This document shows positions 13,943 to 21,548 of a stretch of DNA of 24,855 bases, one piece after another. The notes under the pieces were generated by a model, which was not told the origin of the DNA, did no database searches, and saw only the letters and a program-made list of their open reading frames with translations. A program made the translations under genes and the position numbers. Location of the stretch: NCBI GenBank assembly GCA_018828825.1, contig JAHJUV010000025.1, positions 1-24,855 of the forward strand, in the 5' to 3' direction. Source of the DNA: Planctomycetota bacterium (GTDB lineage: Bacteria; Planctomycetota; Phycisphaerae; Sedimentisphaerales; UBA12454). Within the stretch, counting starts at the first letter, position 1. Every line of letters starts with the position of its first letter.

Positions 13943-14099
13943 AATAAGCCTTGACCTTTCCTTTGTGTACTGGAATACTTACAGGCAACACTCCCTTTTT
14001 TGTAAAAATATGATGCGAACCCGAAATCCTTGCCAGTTCATATCCCTTTTTTTCCAGTATCTCCCTAACCAGATTAAATCTTTTCTCGCTTGGCACCAT
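13914..14099 (-). CDS. hicA: HicA-type mRNA interferase toxin
   Basis: 61 residues, within the usual HicA length. The double-stranded-RNA-binding-like fold is recognisable from KKGYELARISGSHHIFTKKG, where GSHH holds the catalytic His, and VSIPVHKGKVKAYYVKQI. HicA cleaves mRNA and is neutralised by the HicB encoded next. The codons start ATG GTG; the predicted -10 box ends only three bases before the ATG, so the transcript may begin at the start codon or at the GTG codon and be leaderless. An internal start is unlikely because the fold begins at once. Confidence 0.9.
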   Translation of the reverse strand: MVPSEKRFNLVREILEKKGYELARISGSHHIFTKKGVLPVSIPVHKGKVKAYYVKQIEKIE

Positions 14100-14102
14100 T
14101 AG

Positions 14103-14131
14103 AGTATAGCATAGGCTATACTAAGGGTCAA
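14103..14131 (-). promoter_or_regulatory. hicAB promoter with palindromic operator
   Basis: On the minus strand TTGACC (14131-14126), a 17-nt spacer and TATACT (14108-14103). The perfect palindrome AGTATAGC-atag-GCTATACT (14103-14122) covers the -10 box and most of the spacer, as expected for an operator bound by the HicB antitoxin. Known hicAB operons are autoregulated; the site here is inferred. The rest of the gap to 14282 holds no recognised gene. Confidence 0.68.
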
Positions 14132-14282
14132 GTTATTTTTCGGCAAATTATCATACGAACTTAATAATATTATTGTTTTGGGCCATATATCTGGACATAT
14201 AGACCCTTTTATTCCGGTTTCACACCCCTACTATTCACTTGTAAAAGAGCTAAAAACCCTAAAATATGGCATTTCGAAATTT

Positions 14283-14567
14283 TCACATTTTTCCATTTTT
14301 GCCGATATCGGCTTCGGGTATTTTCTTTTCTATCGCACGCAGACGGTATTCGTAGCAGATGCTCGCTTTGTTTAACTCTTCAATCCGCTGCTGAAACTGC
14401 CGCTGTGTTTCGAGCAGGTTCGTTATGTCGTGCTGCAGCGATGAAAGCTGCTTTTGCAGATTAACCCAACTGCCGACAATCAGCACCGCAAGAAAAATAA
14501 TCTGCACAAGTACCGACAAATCGATTTGCTTATTGAAATACCAGTTTTTCTTTTCTTTTTTAATCAT
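14283..14567 (-). CDS. Small phage membrane protein, holin-like
   Basis: 94 residues from the ATG at 14567; a GTG at 14591 in frame would add eight residues (NSGTGEQ) and cannot be excluded. The protein has a basic N-terminus (KKEKKNWYFNKQ), one membrane helix at about 19-38 (VLVQIIFLAVLIVGSWV) and a coiled-coil tail (LQHDITNLLETQRQFQQRIEEL). Short proteins with this plan occur near lysis genes of phages, and the position after the tail-type genes fits. No sequence family can be named with certainty, and a host-interaction or tail-associated role is possible. Confidence 0.65.
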   Translation of the reverse strand: MIKKEKKNWYFNKQIDLSVLVQIIFLAVLIVGSWVNLQKQLSSLQHDITNLLETQRQFQQRIEELNKASICYEYRLRAIEKKIPEADIGKNGKM

Positions 14568-14615
14568 CTGCTCGCCTGTTCCACTATTCACCTGCTCTAA
14601 TTCGCCTCTGGCGAA

Positions 14616-14945
14616 TTACACCGGCACATAGAAGCAGTAGTAATTGCCGATTTTGAATATTATTACATACGTACCGGCCGGCAAATTGCCCTGCGCGGTG
14701 AACGATTCTGCAACATTGACCGCTATAAACTCATCGCCCATCGCGATTGGAACCGAACCGAGAATGCCGACCTCGACAATCCTTACGTAGTAATGGTTTC
14801 GGTCGTATTTACTGATAACTCTGGCGACGAAGCCAGTGGCCTTGCCGCCTGTCGAAGTTACAAACGAGCTTTCATTCACCCCGCCGCTGCTGCGCGAAAG
14901 CTGCTCGATAAGCTGCTGCTGATTTTGTGTAAAATTGTCCGTCAT
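14616..14945 (-). CDS. Small phage structural protein, unidentified
   Basis: 109 residues from the ATG at 14945, which has GAGGGT six bases upstream; a frame-extending GTG at 14957 overlaps that ribosome-binding site and is rejected. The N-terminus is a Gln-rich helix (NQQQLIEQLSRSSGG), followed by beta-rich sequence (ATGFVARVISKYDRNHYYVRIVEVG) like an OB or carbohydrate-binding-like fold. It probably belongs to the tail or baseplate set because it follows the large hub-like gene on the same strand. The ribosome-binding site lies in one arm of an inverted repeat. Confidence 0.68.
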   Translation of the reverse strand: MTDNFTQNQQQLIEQLSRSSGGVNESSFVTSTGGKATGFVARVISKYDRNHYYVRIVEVGILGSVPIAMGDEFIAVNVAESFTAQGNLPAGTYVIIFKIGNYYCFYVPV

Positions 14946-14949
14946 ATTT

Positions 14950-15058
14950 ACCCTCACACCAATGTTATAAGTCTTGAATTTTGCCTTTTTGATAAAAATT
15001 TCATCTTCACTTCTTTTCTTAAATCTCTTCCCCTATACCAAAACATTGGTGTGGGGGT
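14950..15058 (-). repeat. Inverted-repeat element before the small phage structural gene
   Basis: ACCCTCACACCAATGTT (14950-14966) and AACATTGGTGTGGGGGT (15042-15058) are complementary at 16 of 17 positions around a 75-nt loop. The arm next to the gene carries the ribosome-binding site GAGGGT. The upstream arm can also form a local hairpin with CCCTATACCAA at 15031-15041, so two structures compete. This element fills the gap after the stop codon of the hub-like gene. Confidence 0.65.
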
Positions 15059-16858
15059 TTATCTCCTCTTTTTTACCGCTGTAAGAATTGTCTGCTGATT
15101 GGCGAAATCCATCTGCACCTTTTCAATCTGGCATATGCTCCTGTTATCATATTTGACGCCGAGAATATCCCTGCTGTCGGGTCCGGTGGAAATTCTGTCG
15201 CCGACTGTGAAAACAGGCGACAGGCACGCCGTCTTTATCTGCATCTGTTCCGTCGCAAAGCCGCCCGTATCCGCAAGGCCCCGTGTGAACTCTACAAGAG
15301 ATTGTGTATCGTCTATCTGGTTTGCCGAGGCATTGGCGAAAATGCTGTAAGGCGAAACCTTTTGATATTTGAACCTGCGCGGCAGGGTTATAATTTTATC
15401 AACCACCTCGGCTGTCGAATTCACCGGCCCATCGGCAACGGCAAAATTTATCCGCTCATCCGCCATTACCGAAGCGGTTATCCTGAATTTCAGCACGCCC
15501 TTGAGAATCGCAAACCACATATTTGTATCAATCTGCTCAGTTGACAGCCATACGCCGCACTGGTCGAGCAATACTTTGAACGAGTTCATATAAGGCCACC
15601 AATAGCTGCCGTTGACGTATGAAACCTCGAGGTAATATCCGATTGATTCGCCGTCCTGCGTGCCTGTCAGGGCGCCGAGAAATCTTCTTGGCCTGCGGAT
15701 GTAATTATCATTTTCAAATATCCTCGAAAAATCAAACACAGGCCCCTGATTATACGGACTGGAACTATAGTCGCCTGCCTCGTTCAGACACCATTTGCGG
15801 TAAACGTCTCTGACTTCGTTGAAATTCTCATTGGTAAGAGGAGAATATCTGTCGTAGTTATGCTCTTCAAGAGCCGGGTCCCAGGCTTTTACCAGCTCAA
15901 ATGTCGCCTCATAAATCTTATAGTCGCCCTGAACGATGTATCTGTGCGTTATGGGTGAATATTTTTTCCGGCCGGCCACTTCGGCAACGGTCGTTTTTGA
16001 GATATCGATTTTCTCACCCCGCCATTGGCAGTTCAGTTCAATATTTCTGCAAAGTTCAGGCTTGAAAAAAACAATCGCTTCAGCCGGACCTGTCAGGCCG
16101 AGATTCGGAACAAATTTAAATCTTATTCCCGCCTGCCCGCAGCATCGCCGCAGCGCGTCAATCAGATTAAGCCCTGTTACATCAACGTCAATAATTTTGC
16201 ATCCGCCCGTCAGTTTCTCAAGCTGCGGCAAAGTCGGAATAACAAGCTCGCCGGCGGGAATGTAATTGCACAATAGATAATAAACCGCCTCGGCGCAGGT
16301 GAAAAAATCAACCGTCTTTTCATCCGCCGCAAAGCCCTTGAAGCTTCTGCCGTTCTGATTTATCGCCTCTTTTGCCCTGTTTGCCGCCCCTGACGGATTA
16401 AAAACTGTATCTGCCCCTGCGATAAAAACAGCCTGTCCGTCATCGGAATAAACTCCTCTGCCGTAAACTGTTTTTCTTTTGAGTCTTGCTGAAAAATCCT
16501 TTGCTATAACCGTTATCTTCTGCTGCTTCGAGGATATATCCGTATCGATTTCCTCGACAAAGCCGGCAAATATCGGTATCTCCTGCGGCTGCGTCGAACC
16601 TATTCCGGCGTCATAAACAGCTTTTAAAATAATCTGCTGTCCGCATCTTACGACAGAATCTATCTCTTCAGGCAGCAAGCTGTCATCTTTAGGCCAGTAA
16701 CTTAATATTGCCTGATTGAAATCGTTATCCGCCGCCAGTGTTATATTCTCGACGACAAGACAATCGCACCATTTGCCGTCCATGTAAATGCCTGCTGAAG
16801 ATGCGCCGATGGAAAGCAAATCGCATTGCGGCTGAAAAAAATCTATTCTGTTTGACAT
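15059..16858 (-). CDS. Large phage baseplate/tail-hub-like protein
   Basis: 599 residues, the largest complete phage-like gene here. I do not recognise a specific family. It has long beta-rich stretches with a hub-like flavour: FAGFVEEIDTDISSKQQKITVIAKDFSARL near the N-terminus resembles the first domains of phage tail-hub (gp27/gpD-type) proteins, and DVTGLNLIDALRRCCGQAGIRF the following helical segment. The start at 16858 overlaps the preceding gene by 16 nt, showing translational coupling. A hub would form the axis of the tail tip. The C-terminal part (KIITLPRRFKY to the end) has a further beta-rich domain. No lysozyme-type motif was seen. Confidence 0.7.
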   Translation of the reverse strand: MSNRIDFFQPQCDLLSIGASSAGIYMDGKWCDCLVVENITLAADNDFNQAILSYWPKDDSLLPEEIDSVVRCGQQIILKAVYDAGIGSTQPQEIPIFAGFVEEIDTDISSKQQKITVIAKDFSARLKRKTVYGRGVYSDDGQAVFIAGADTVFNPSGAANRAKEAINQNGRSFKGFAADEKTVDFFTCAEAVYYLLCNYIPAGELVIPTLPQLEKLTGGCKIIDVDVTGLNLIDALRRCCGQAGIRFKFVPNLGLTGPAEAIVFFKPELCRNIELNCQWRGEKIDISKTTVAEVAGRKKYSPITHRYIVQGDYKIYEATFELVKAWDPALEEHNYDRYSPLTNENFNEVRDVYRKWCLNEAGDYSSSPYNQGPVFDFSRIFENDNYIRRPRRFLGALTGTQDGESIGYYLEVSYVNGSYWWPYMNSFKVLLDQCGVWLSTEQIDTNMWFAILKGVLKFRITASVMADERINFAVADGPVNSTAEVVDKIITLPRRFKYQKVSPYSIFANASANQIDDTQSLVEFTRGLADTGGFATEQMQIKTACLSPVFTVGDRISTGPDSRDILGVKYDNRSICQIEKVQMDFANQQTILTAVKKRR

Positions 16859-17517
16859 ATAAGTATTGAAACTCCGTCAGGACTTTGCCTGTTAAACTGA
16901 ATTATTATCTGTCCCATAAAACCGTCATCGGAATCGTCAGCGGCAATTGCTCTTATGCAGAATTTATAACTGTCGCCTACAAGTTCACCGGTAACAAACT
17001 GATAAAACTTTCTTCCGGCGTAATTCACGCTGCCTATCGGATTCTGATAGTCAATTGTTCCGGTCGCGTTATCGTAATAAATCTCAAATTTGTCTATTCT
17101 TTTGGACTGATGAATCGGCTGATAAAACCACTTGAGCAGAATTTTGCTTCCGCCGGTCTGTTTTGCACAAGCCGTAAAAATTTTATTGCAGCTTTGCTCA
17201 ATTAGATTGCCCAAATTGTCGAATTCAGCTCTTGCCGCGGCGGAAAGTGTTTGTTCTTCTATGCCGCAGCAGTTAACCCGTCTTGCAATGTAGAGCCATC
17301 TGGTTAAAGGCTGGCCGGATGCGACCTCAATAGAATCATTATCTATATTTGAGGATGCAGCAATCCGGCCGAAATCAACATCGTCATCCTGTCCCATATA
17401 TAAAAGCTGTACACTGCCCAGCCGAGCCCAGAAGTCGCCCTCTGTAACGCCCATACACAGCTTTATGCCGTTGGCGGAATCTCCGCTGAACAAACTGTCA
17501 AAAAATTTTGTTTCCAT
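16843..17517 (-). CDS. Phage structural protein, fibronectin-III-like C-terminal half
   Basis: 224 residues. Its ATG overlaps the TAA of the gene before it by one base (TAATG), and its end overlaps the hub-like gene by 16 nt, so it is a tightly coupled operon member. The N-terminal half (GVTEGDFWARLGSVQLLYMG, then LTRWLYIARRV) resembles a small tail or baseplate domain. The C-terminal half (ILLKWFYQPIHQSKRIDKFEIYYD, then GDSYKFCIRAIAADDSDDG) has the strand pattern of a fibronectin type III domain. No enzyme motif. The exact role in the virion is unknown. Confidence 0.65.
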   Translation of the reverse strand: METKFFDSLFSGDSANGIKLCMGVTEGDFWARLGSVQLLYMGQDDDVDFGRIAASSNIDNDSIEVASGQPLTRWLYIARRVNCCGIEEQTLSAAARAEFDNLGNLIEQSCNKIFTACAKQTGGSKILLKWFYQPIHQSKRIDKFEIYYDNATGTIDYQNPIGSVNYAGRKFYQFVTGELVGDSYKFCIRAIAADDSDDGFMGQIIIQFNRQSPDGVSILICQTE

Positions 17518-17960
17518 TATTCCGCAACCGGTTCCCTGATAACTTCACTGTCGCTGTCTGTAATATCGAGCTTCAATATCGTATTGCCGGTTGAATCTTT
17601 GATTTCCATATCGCCGGTGAGTTTATCCTGTGTCATTTTATAGACGCTCCGCAGCAGACCGTAAAAATCAAGCCTCGCCTCAACTGGGATATAACGTTCA
17701 GCGCTTGCAAGGTTATTGTTTCCGTTTTTGTCCGCATCGATAACGCCGACAAGGTCGCCTGAATCGAAAGGGGCTGTTCCGTAAGCAACGCTGAATTTGT
17801 ACCATCCGCCTCCGATTTCTGAAATTGACGGTGCAGAACCGATTTCGTCTGTGCCGCTGACAGTTTTCAGAGACTCAAAATTCATTTCAGCAGCGGCGCC
17901 AGTTAAGGGTGAGCCGTCTTTTGCGACGTAAAAAGGTATTTCAATTGCCGTATTAGCCAT
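17517..17960 (-). CDS. Small phage structural protein, unidentified
   Basis: 147 residues, ATG with AGGAG upstream. The N-terminus IEIPFYVAKDGSPLTGAAAEMNFESLK and the phrase ISEIGGGWYKF are beta-rich and recur, as I recall, in uncharacterised tail-region proteins of environmental phages. It contains one KMTQDKLTGDMEIKDSTGNTIL segment typical of a beta-helical or knotted tip structure. No known domain is assigned. It is coupled to the next gene by a one-base stop-start overlap and lies 12 nt after the beta-helix protein gene, so it may be the adapter or tip of that spike. Confidence 0.65.
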   Translation of the reverse strand: MANTAIEIPFYVAKDGSPLTGAAAEMNFESLKTVSGTDEIGSAPSISEIGGGWYKFSVAYGTAPFDSGDLVGVIDADKNGNNNLASAERYIPVEARLDFYGLLRSVYKMTQDKLTGDMEIKDSTGNTILKLDITDSDSEVIREPVAE

Positions 17961-17972
17961 TTTTGAACACTC

Positions 17973-19103
17973 CTATTTAAAGATTGAAAGCCTGCCGGGA
18001 TTCGCAGCTTGCCAGCGTTTTATAAACTGATACTTTTGCAGAATTGCTCCGATTTGACTTGGATTGCCGGCAAAATCAGGTCTGCCGCCGCGCAGAACAG
18101 CGGGATTTGTCGGTCTGAAATCATTTCCAGCAGCATTGGCAAACTGAGGATTGACATTAAGACCGTTTTCTCCGCTGTAAGGATTATCCAGAACACTGCC
18201 ATCGTTTACGCAATAAGCACAGCCAAAGCCCGAATAAGCCAAAGAACCGTATCCATTTTTATATATTGCCGGTATGTCTTTTGCCGCCGGTATGAAAATA
18301 TTATTATATTCAATCAGCCCGCCTGGATAAGAATTGTGCCCGTAGGCAAGACAGTAAGAGCTCTGGTTATACATTGTGTTGTTAAATACGACATTCTGAT
18401 AATAGTAAGCCCCAACGGCATAACTGCCGCCTATAAATATACTGTTGCAGCCAACCGACCTGTATATTTTTGCCCTGCCTCCGTTGAAGACGCAATGCGA
18501 AAATATATTCAGGTAGCTCCCTCCGCCGATATCCAGATTCGAAACAACATAATCACTGAAATAGCAATATTCAACAAGACAACTTGTACTGCTGTTGTCC
18601 ATCCACAAATTTATATAGCCGTCTGTAAATTTGCATTTCGTAAATGAAACGTTTTGGCTGTTGCTAACTTTGTAAGCACAATTATATGCCTGTTTATTGG
18701 AATTATGGAAATGTACATTTCTCCAGTGTACGTTATGTTTTGCGTTTTGGTACACAACATTACCCGCTGCACCTTCTCCGTCGATATTGACCCAGCAGTT
18801 TTCAGCGTCGGGATTAAGCGGTCCGCCCCAGAAAGGCTGACCATAATCCATATCGCTTATATGATTTACCAGGTCGCAGTTATTAATATCGTTATAACCG
18901 ATAAGGAAAATATGGGTATTTGCCGTATATGAACCGCTGCAATTGACGGTAAAGGTGCCGGCATAAGTACCGTCATTTTTTATCCATACATAGTCGCCCG
19001 CGGTTGCGCTATTCAGCGCCTGCTGCAAACTCCAGGCGTTTTGTTCGCTGCTGCCGTCGCCGATGCCTTTTGGTCCTGCAGATGATACGAATTTATTTGC
19101 CAT
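17973..19103 (-). CDS. Right-handed beta-helix protein, probable tail spike or receptor-binding protein
   Basis: 376 residues, ATG with GGAG seven bases upstream; TAA of the previous gene lies two bases away. The N-terminus (DGSSEQNAWSLQQALNSATAGDYVWI) is the standard opening of a parallel beta-helix (pectate-lyase-type or DUF1565-like) protein, followed by repeated short strands with Asn and Cys ladders (NVHWRNVHF, NVSFTKCKF, LVEYCYFSDY, IFSHCVF). Such proteins form trimeric tail spikes that bind or cut surface polysaccharide. No lyase catalytic residues can be named. The C-terminus (RPTNPAVLRGGRPDFAGN) resembles that of bacterial beta-helix cell-surface proteins, suggesting exchange between phage and host genes. 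Confidence 0.75.
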   Translation of the reverse strand: MANKFVSSAGPKGIGDGSSEQNAWSLQQALNSATAGDYVWIKNDGTYAGTFTVNCSGSYTANTHIFLIGYNDINNCDLVNHISDMDYGQPFWGGPLNPDAENCWVNIDGEGAAGNVVYQNAKHNVHWRNVHFHNSNKQAYNCAYKVSNSQNVSFTKCKFTDGYINLWMDNSSTSCLVEYCYFSDYVVSNLDIGGGSYLNIFSHCVFNGGRAKIYRSVGCNSIFIGGSYAVGAYYYQNVVFNNTMYNQSSYCLAYGHNSYPGGLIEYNNIFIPAAKDIPAIYKNGYGSLAYSGFGCAYCVNDGSVLDNPYSGENGLNVNPQFANAAGNDFRPTNPAVLRGGRPDFAGNPSQIGAILQKYQFIKRWQAANPGRLSIFK

Positions 19104-19105
19104 TA

Positions 19106-19558
19106 TTAAGCTCCGCCGCTGGGCACATAGAAGTTACATCTTGCATCTGTTATCGATGTAATATCACCGCCGCTTGTCGTTACAATTGCCAGTCGTAAAT
19201 GAGGAGTTGTTGCCATATCGGGAAATCCGCTGTATTCGTCCGTAACCAGATTGCCATTCGCGTCAAGATAGATATAGATATTGCTCTTGTCGTCAGCGAG
19301 AGTATTACCGCTTGAGCCGCTGTATTCAACCAGCGTTGTCCCGAGCCAGAACGCCCCGCCCTTTACGCCGATATCCAGTCCACCCTCGTCAAAGACCCGC
19401 AAATCATTTGCGAGCCTTGCCGCAAGAATCAGTCTGTAAAGCAGCTTGCGAAACTCAAGATAGTAAGGCGCCTTGCCCGTAGCGATGTATTCGACGCCTG
19501 TCTCGGTGTCGTTTATGATATTCAAAAGCTCATTATCGGATGGATAAACTTCAGCCAT
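19106..19558 (-). CDS. Small phage structural protein before the beta-helix gene
   Basis: 150 residues from the ATG at 19558, which follows GGAGGT. A longer frame from 19570 would start on an ATG lying inside that ribosome-binding site and is rejected. The N-terminal half is helical (DNELLNIINDTETGVEYIATG); the C-terminal half has beta strands (NIYIYLDANGNLVTD, LRLAIVTTSGGDITSITD). These are typical features of small tail or baseplate proteins, but no family is recognised. It precedes the beta-helix gene by two bases and could be its adapter. Its ribosome-binding site lies in an inverted-repeat arm. Confidence 0.66.
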   Translation of the reverse strand: MAEVYPSDNELLNIINDTETGVEYIATGKAPYYLEFRKLLYRLILAARLANDLRVFDEGGLDIGVKGGAFWLGTTLVEYSGSSGNTLADDKSNIYIYLDANGNLVTDEYSGFPDMATTPHLRLAIVTTSGGDITSITDARCNFYVPSGGA

Positions 19559-19562
19559 TTTT

Positions 19563-19663
19563 ACCTCCATACCAATTTATTATTTTAGTTAACATCTTGA
19601 AAACACATTTAAAATAACATTTCAAATGCATTTCTCTCCACATCAGAAAATTGGTGTGGAGGT
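19563..19663 (-). repeat. Inverted-repeat element before the small structural gene
   Basis: ACCTCCATACCAATT (19563-19577) and AATTGGTGTGGAGGT (19649-19663) are complementary at 14 of 15 positions around a 71-nt loop. The gene-side arm contains the GGAGGT ribosome-binding site. The far arm also pairs with CTCCACATCA (19636-19645) next to it, with a six-base loop, so it could switch between two hairpins. It fills the gap between two otherwise closely packed genes. Confidence 0.65.
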
Positions 19664-19672
19664 GAAATTCTC

Positions 19673-20422
19673 CTATGCAACTTGCAAAATCAGTTTGCCG
19701 TTCTGTTTGTCGAAAGATTTTATTGTCAGTTCTTCCGCGGGCATCGCGGGCGGAATAACCGTTATCGTTTCCGTCTCCTGCCCATCTGTCGTATTGCCCA
19801 GATTATCAGTAATTTTAATATCGAATTTATAACTGCCGGCTTGCAGTTGTCCGCTTTGCCAGCGAAGCAGACAAGCATCAAAACCAAACCAGCCGAAACC
19901 AAAATTCCCTTTGCCAAATCCAATCGCAGCGGAACCGTCATAGCCAAAATCACTGCTGCCAAAACTGCTCAGCCCGAACCCTCCCTTGTCCGTAAACTCC
20001 GGCTGGATTCTTACGCTTTTGTTATTTAGCCTGTTTTCCTCAAGGTAATAATCAGCTTTGCCGTCCATCGGCAGGTTGTCTGTTCTCGGAAATTCAATTT
20101 TTACCCGCCCTGCCTGATTTTGCGATGTATCTATTTTCTCTGAAAAATCCACATCAGCAAATTGCGGCTCAACCGCAAAAACTTCAATCCGCACAGCGGT
20201 TTTTTGTGAAAGAGGTATCGGCACTATCATTTGCCTCTGCGTCAGCTCAACGGCCGCGCCTGCAAACCTGCCGTTGACATAAACCTGATACAGCTTGTCA
20301 TCATACGCCGAATGCCATTTAACAATCGCCGCACCTGCAAGCTGATTTGCACTTCCATCGCCGCTGACACCCGCCGGCAACGCAAAAGCCCGTACTTTAT
20401 TTATTCCCTGACTCAAAATCAT
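19673..20422 (-). CDS. Phage structural protein with Gly/Phe-rich segment
   Basis: 249 residues, starting four bases after the TGA of the preceding gene with AGGG overlapping that gene's end. The N-terminal half is beta-rich with a fibronectin-III-like layout (AAIVKWHSAYDDKLYQVYVNGRF). The middle (about 145-180) is rich in Gly, Phe and Ser (FGLSSFGSSDFGYDG, GFGKGNFGFGWFG), an unusual low-complexity stretch. The end (SYKFDIKITDNLGNTT, EETITVIPP-like) is another beta-sandwich pattern. Probably a tail or baseplate protein; no known family and no catalytic motif. Confidence 0.65.
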   Translation of the reverse strand: MILSQGINKVRAFALPAGVSGDGSANQLAGAAIVKWHSAYDDKLYQVYVNGRFAGAAVELTQRQMIVPIPLSQKTAVRIEVFAVEPQFADVDFSEKIDTSQNQAGRVKIEFPRTDNLPMDGKADYYLEENRLNNKSVRIQPEFTDKGGFGLSSFGSSDFGYDGSAAIGFGKGNFGFGWFGFDACLLRWQSGQLQAGSYKFDIKITDNLGNTTDGQETETITVIPPAMPAEELTIKSFDKQNGKLILQVA

Positions 20423-20426
20423 TAAC

Positions 20427-20795
20427 TCAGCCCTGCTGTGTATATGTTAATTTGTATTTGCAGCAAATATGTGCCCCGCCGGTTACCGATGAACCTGTTT
20501 GAAACTCATCAATCAGAAGATTTTCAAAAATCCTTCCATCGGGACATTTGAGAATATGCAGCTTGCCGTCAATAAGCCCATTTATTTCGTCTATTTGTTT
20601 CTGAAGTTCAGCCTGGTTTCTGGCCCGCAGCTCACCTTTCTGCACAATTTTTCTGCCGCGAAAACCAAGGTCGATATTTACCTGTCCGTCAAGACCAGCA
20701 GCCGACCTTTGAATGATGTCTCTTTGCGGACTTTTGACCTCAAGTGCAAAAACCGTTTCAGAAAAAAATACCTTGTCATCAAGTACAGCTTTCAT
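20427..20795 (-). CDS. Small phage tail-region protein, unidentified
   Basis: 122 residues. The ribosome-binding region is GAGGG directly before the ATG, and the gene overlaps the preceding one by 17 nt, so translation is probably coupled. It is beta-rich at the ends (VFFSETVFALEVKSPQRDIIQRSAAG, then CKYKLTYTQ) with one helix at ARNQAELQKQIDEINGLI. The layout is compatible with a small tail-tip or completion protein. I cannot name the family. Confidence 0.65.
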   Translation of the reverse strand: MKAVLDDKVFFSETVFALEVKSPQRDIIQRSAAGLDGQVNIDLGFRGRKIVQKGELRARNQAELQKQIDEINGLIDGKLHILKCPDGRIFENLLIDEFQTGSSVTGGAHICCKYKLTYTQQG

Positions 20796-21453
20796 CCCTC
20801 AACAGTCTGACGCTTGCTCCGCTGCGGACAGAATCCGCGACGCCGTCATCACCAAGGTCGATACTGACTCTGCATCGCTGCAGGGCTTTTTCATAAAGCT
20901 GTCTGTAATATTTGCTCTTTTTCCAGAAATTTTCCTCGCTGTCATTCGCCCTGCCTGACAGTGCGGCGTAAACAATCGACAAAACTCCATAAACAGAGAC
21001 CTGCCTCAAAACCGAAACGTCAAGAATATCATCTGCGCTGTATTGGCCGTCAGCAACGCCTGGCCTTAACCCGAAATGCTGCGTAAGCTGCAGGAATATC
21101 TCACCGACCTGCGGCTGATAAGTGCAGATTCTGTAATTCACGTCTTGTGCATCCTGCAGAGCGACCGCTTCAGTTTGTCCATCGGCCCTTAAAACAGAAA
21201 CCGTAAGCTGCGTCGCCGAATCCACAGACACTATTTCATATACACTATCCACAACACCGTCTGTGCTTTGCAGATATATAACCATTCCCGCTGTAATTTT
21301 AGCGGCGTTAAAATCCGCATTCTCGGCGGTAAAGGTTGTACCTGAAATTCCTGCGCCGCTGCCGCTGGTCAAAACCTGGTCTGCAAAATGCAAATCACCA
21401 AACAGGCTCGGCTCATATCTCAAAATATCAATATCGTTTGAAAAACTGTTCAT
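20779..21453 (-). CDS. Phage head-tail connector-like protein
   Basis: 224 residues. Position directly after the major capsid gene in reading order suggests a head-tail connector or completion protein. The N-terminal half is beta-rich (AAKITAGMVIYLQSTDGVVDSVYEIVSVD), the C-terminal half helical (VLRQVSVYGVLSIVYAALSG, ENFWKKSKYYRQLYEKALQR), which is consistent with the connector fold. No specific family is assigned. The start codon lies in a perfect 14-bp inverted-repeat arm; the bases before it are AGAAGGTGCGGG, with GAAGG as a plausible ribosome-binding site. Confidence 0.66.
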   Translation of the reverse strand: MNSFSNDIDILRYEPSLFGDLHFADQVLTSGSGAGISGTTFTAENADFNAAKITAGMVIYLQSTDGVVDSVYEIVSVDSATQLTVSVLRADGQTEAVALQDAQDVNYRICTYQPQVGEIFLQLTQHFGLRPGVADGQYSADDILDVSVLRQVSVYGVLSIVYAALSGRANDSEENFWKKSKYYRQLYEKALQRCRVSIDLGDDGVADSVRSGASVRLLRDESCT

Positions 21454-21548
21454 CCCGCACCTTCTATGATTAAAATTTTCTTATATCTATTGTATAAATT
21501 CCGCACCTTTGACAACGTTTGAAACGAATATTTTAGAAGGTGCGGGAT
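21452..21548 (-). repeat. Inverted-repeat element covering the start of the connector-like gene
   Basis: ATCCCGCACCTTCT (21452-21465) and AGAAGGTGCGGGAT (21535-21548) are perfect 14-bp arms around a 69-nt loop. A third segment CCGCACCTT (21501-21509) also matches the right arm, so two pairings compete. The far end carries GAATATTTT next to the arm, as in the other elements. On the minus strand the gene-side arm covers the ribosome-binding region and the AT of the ATG. Confidence 0.75.

Noticed and set aside
14946..14957. Longer start (GTG at 14957) for the small phage structural gene
   Set aside because: It lies on the ribosome-binding site of the ATG at 14945, so initiation there is unlikely.
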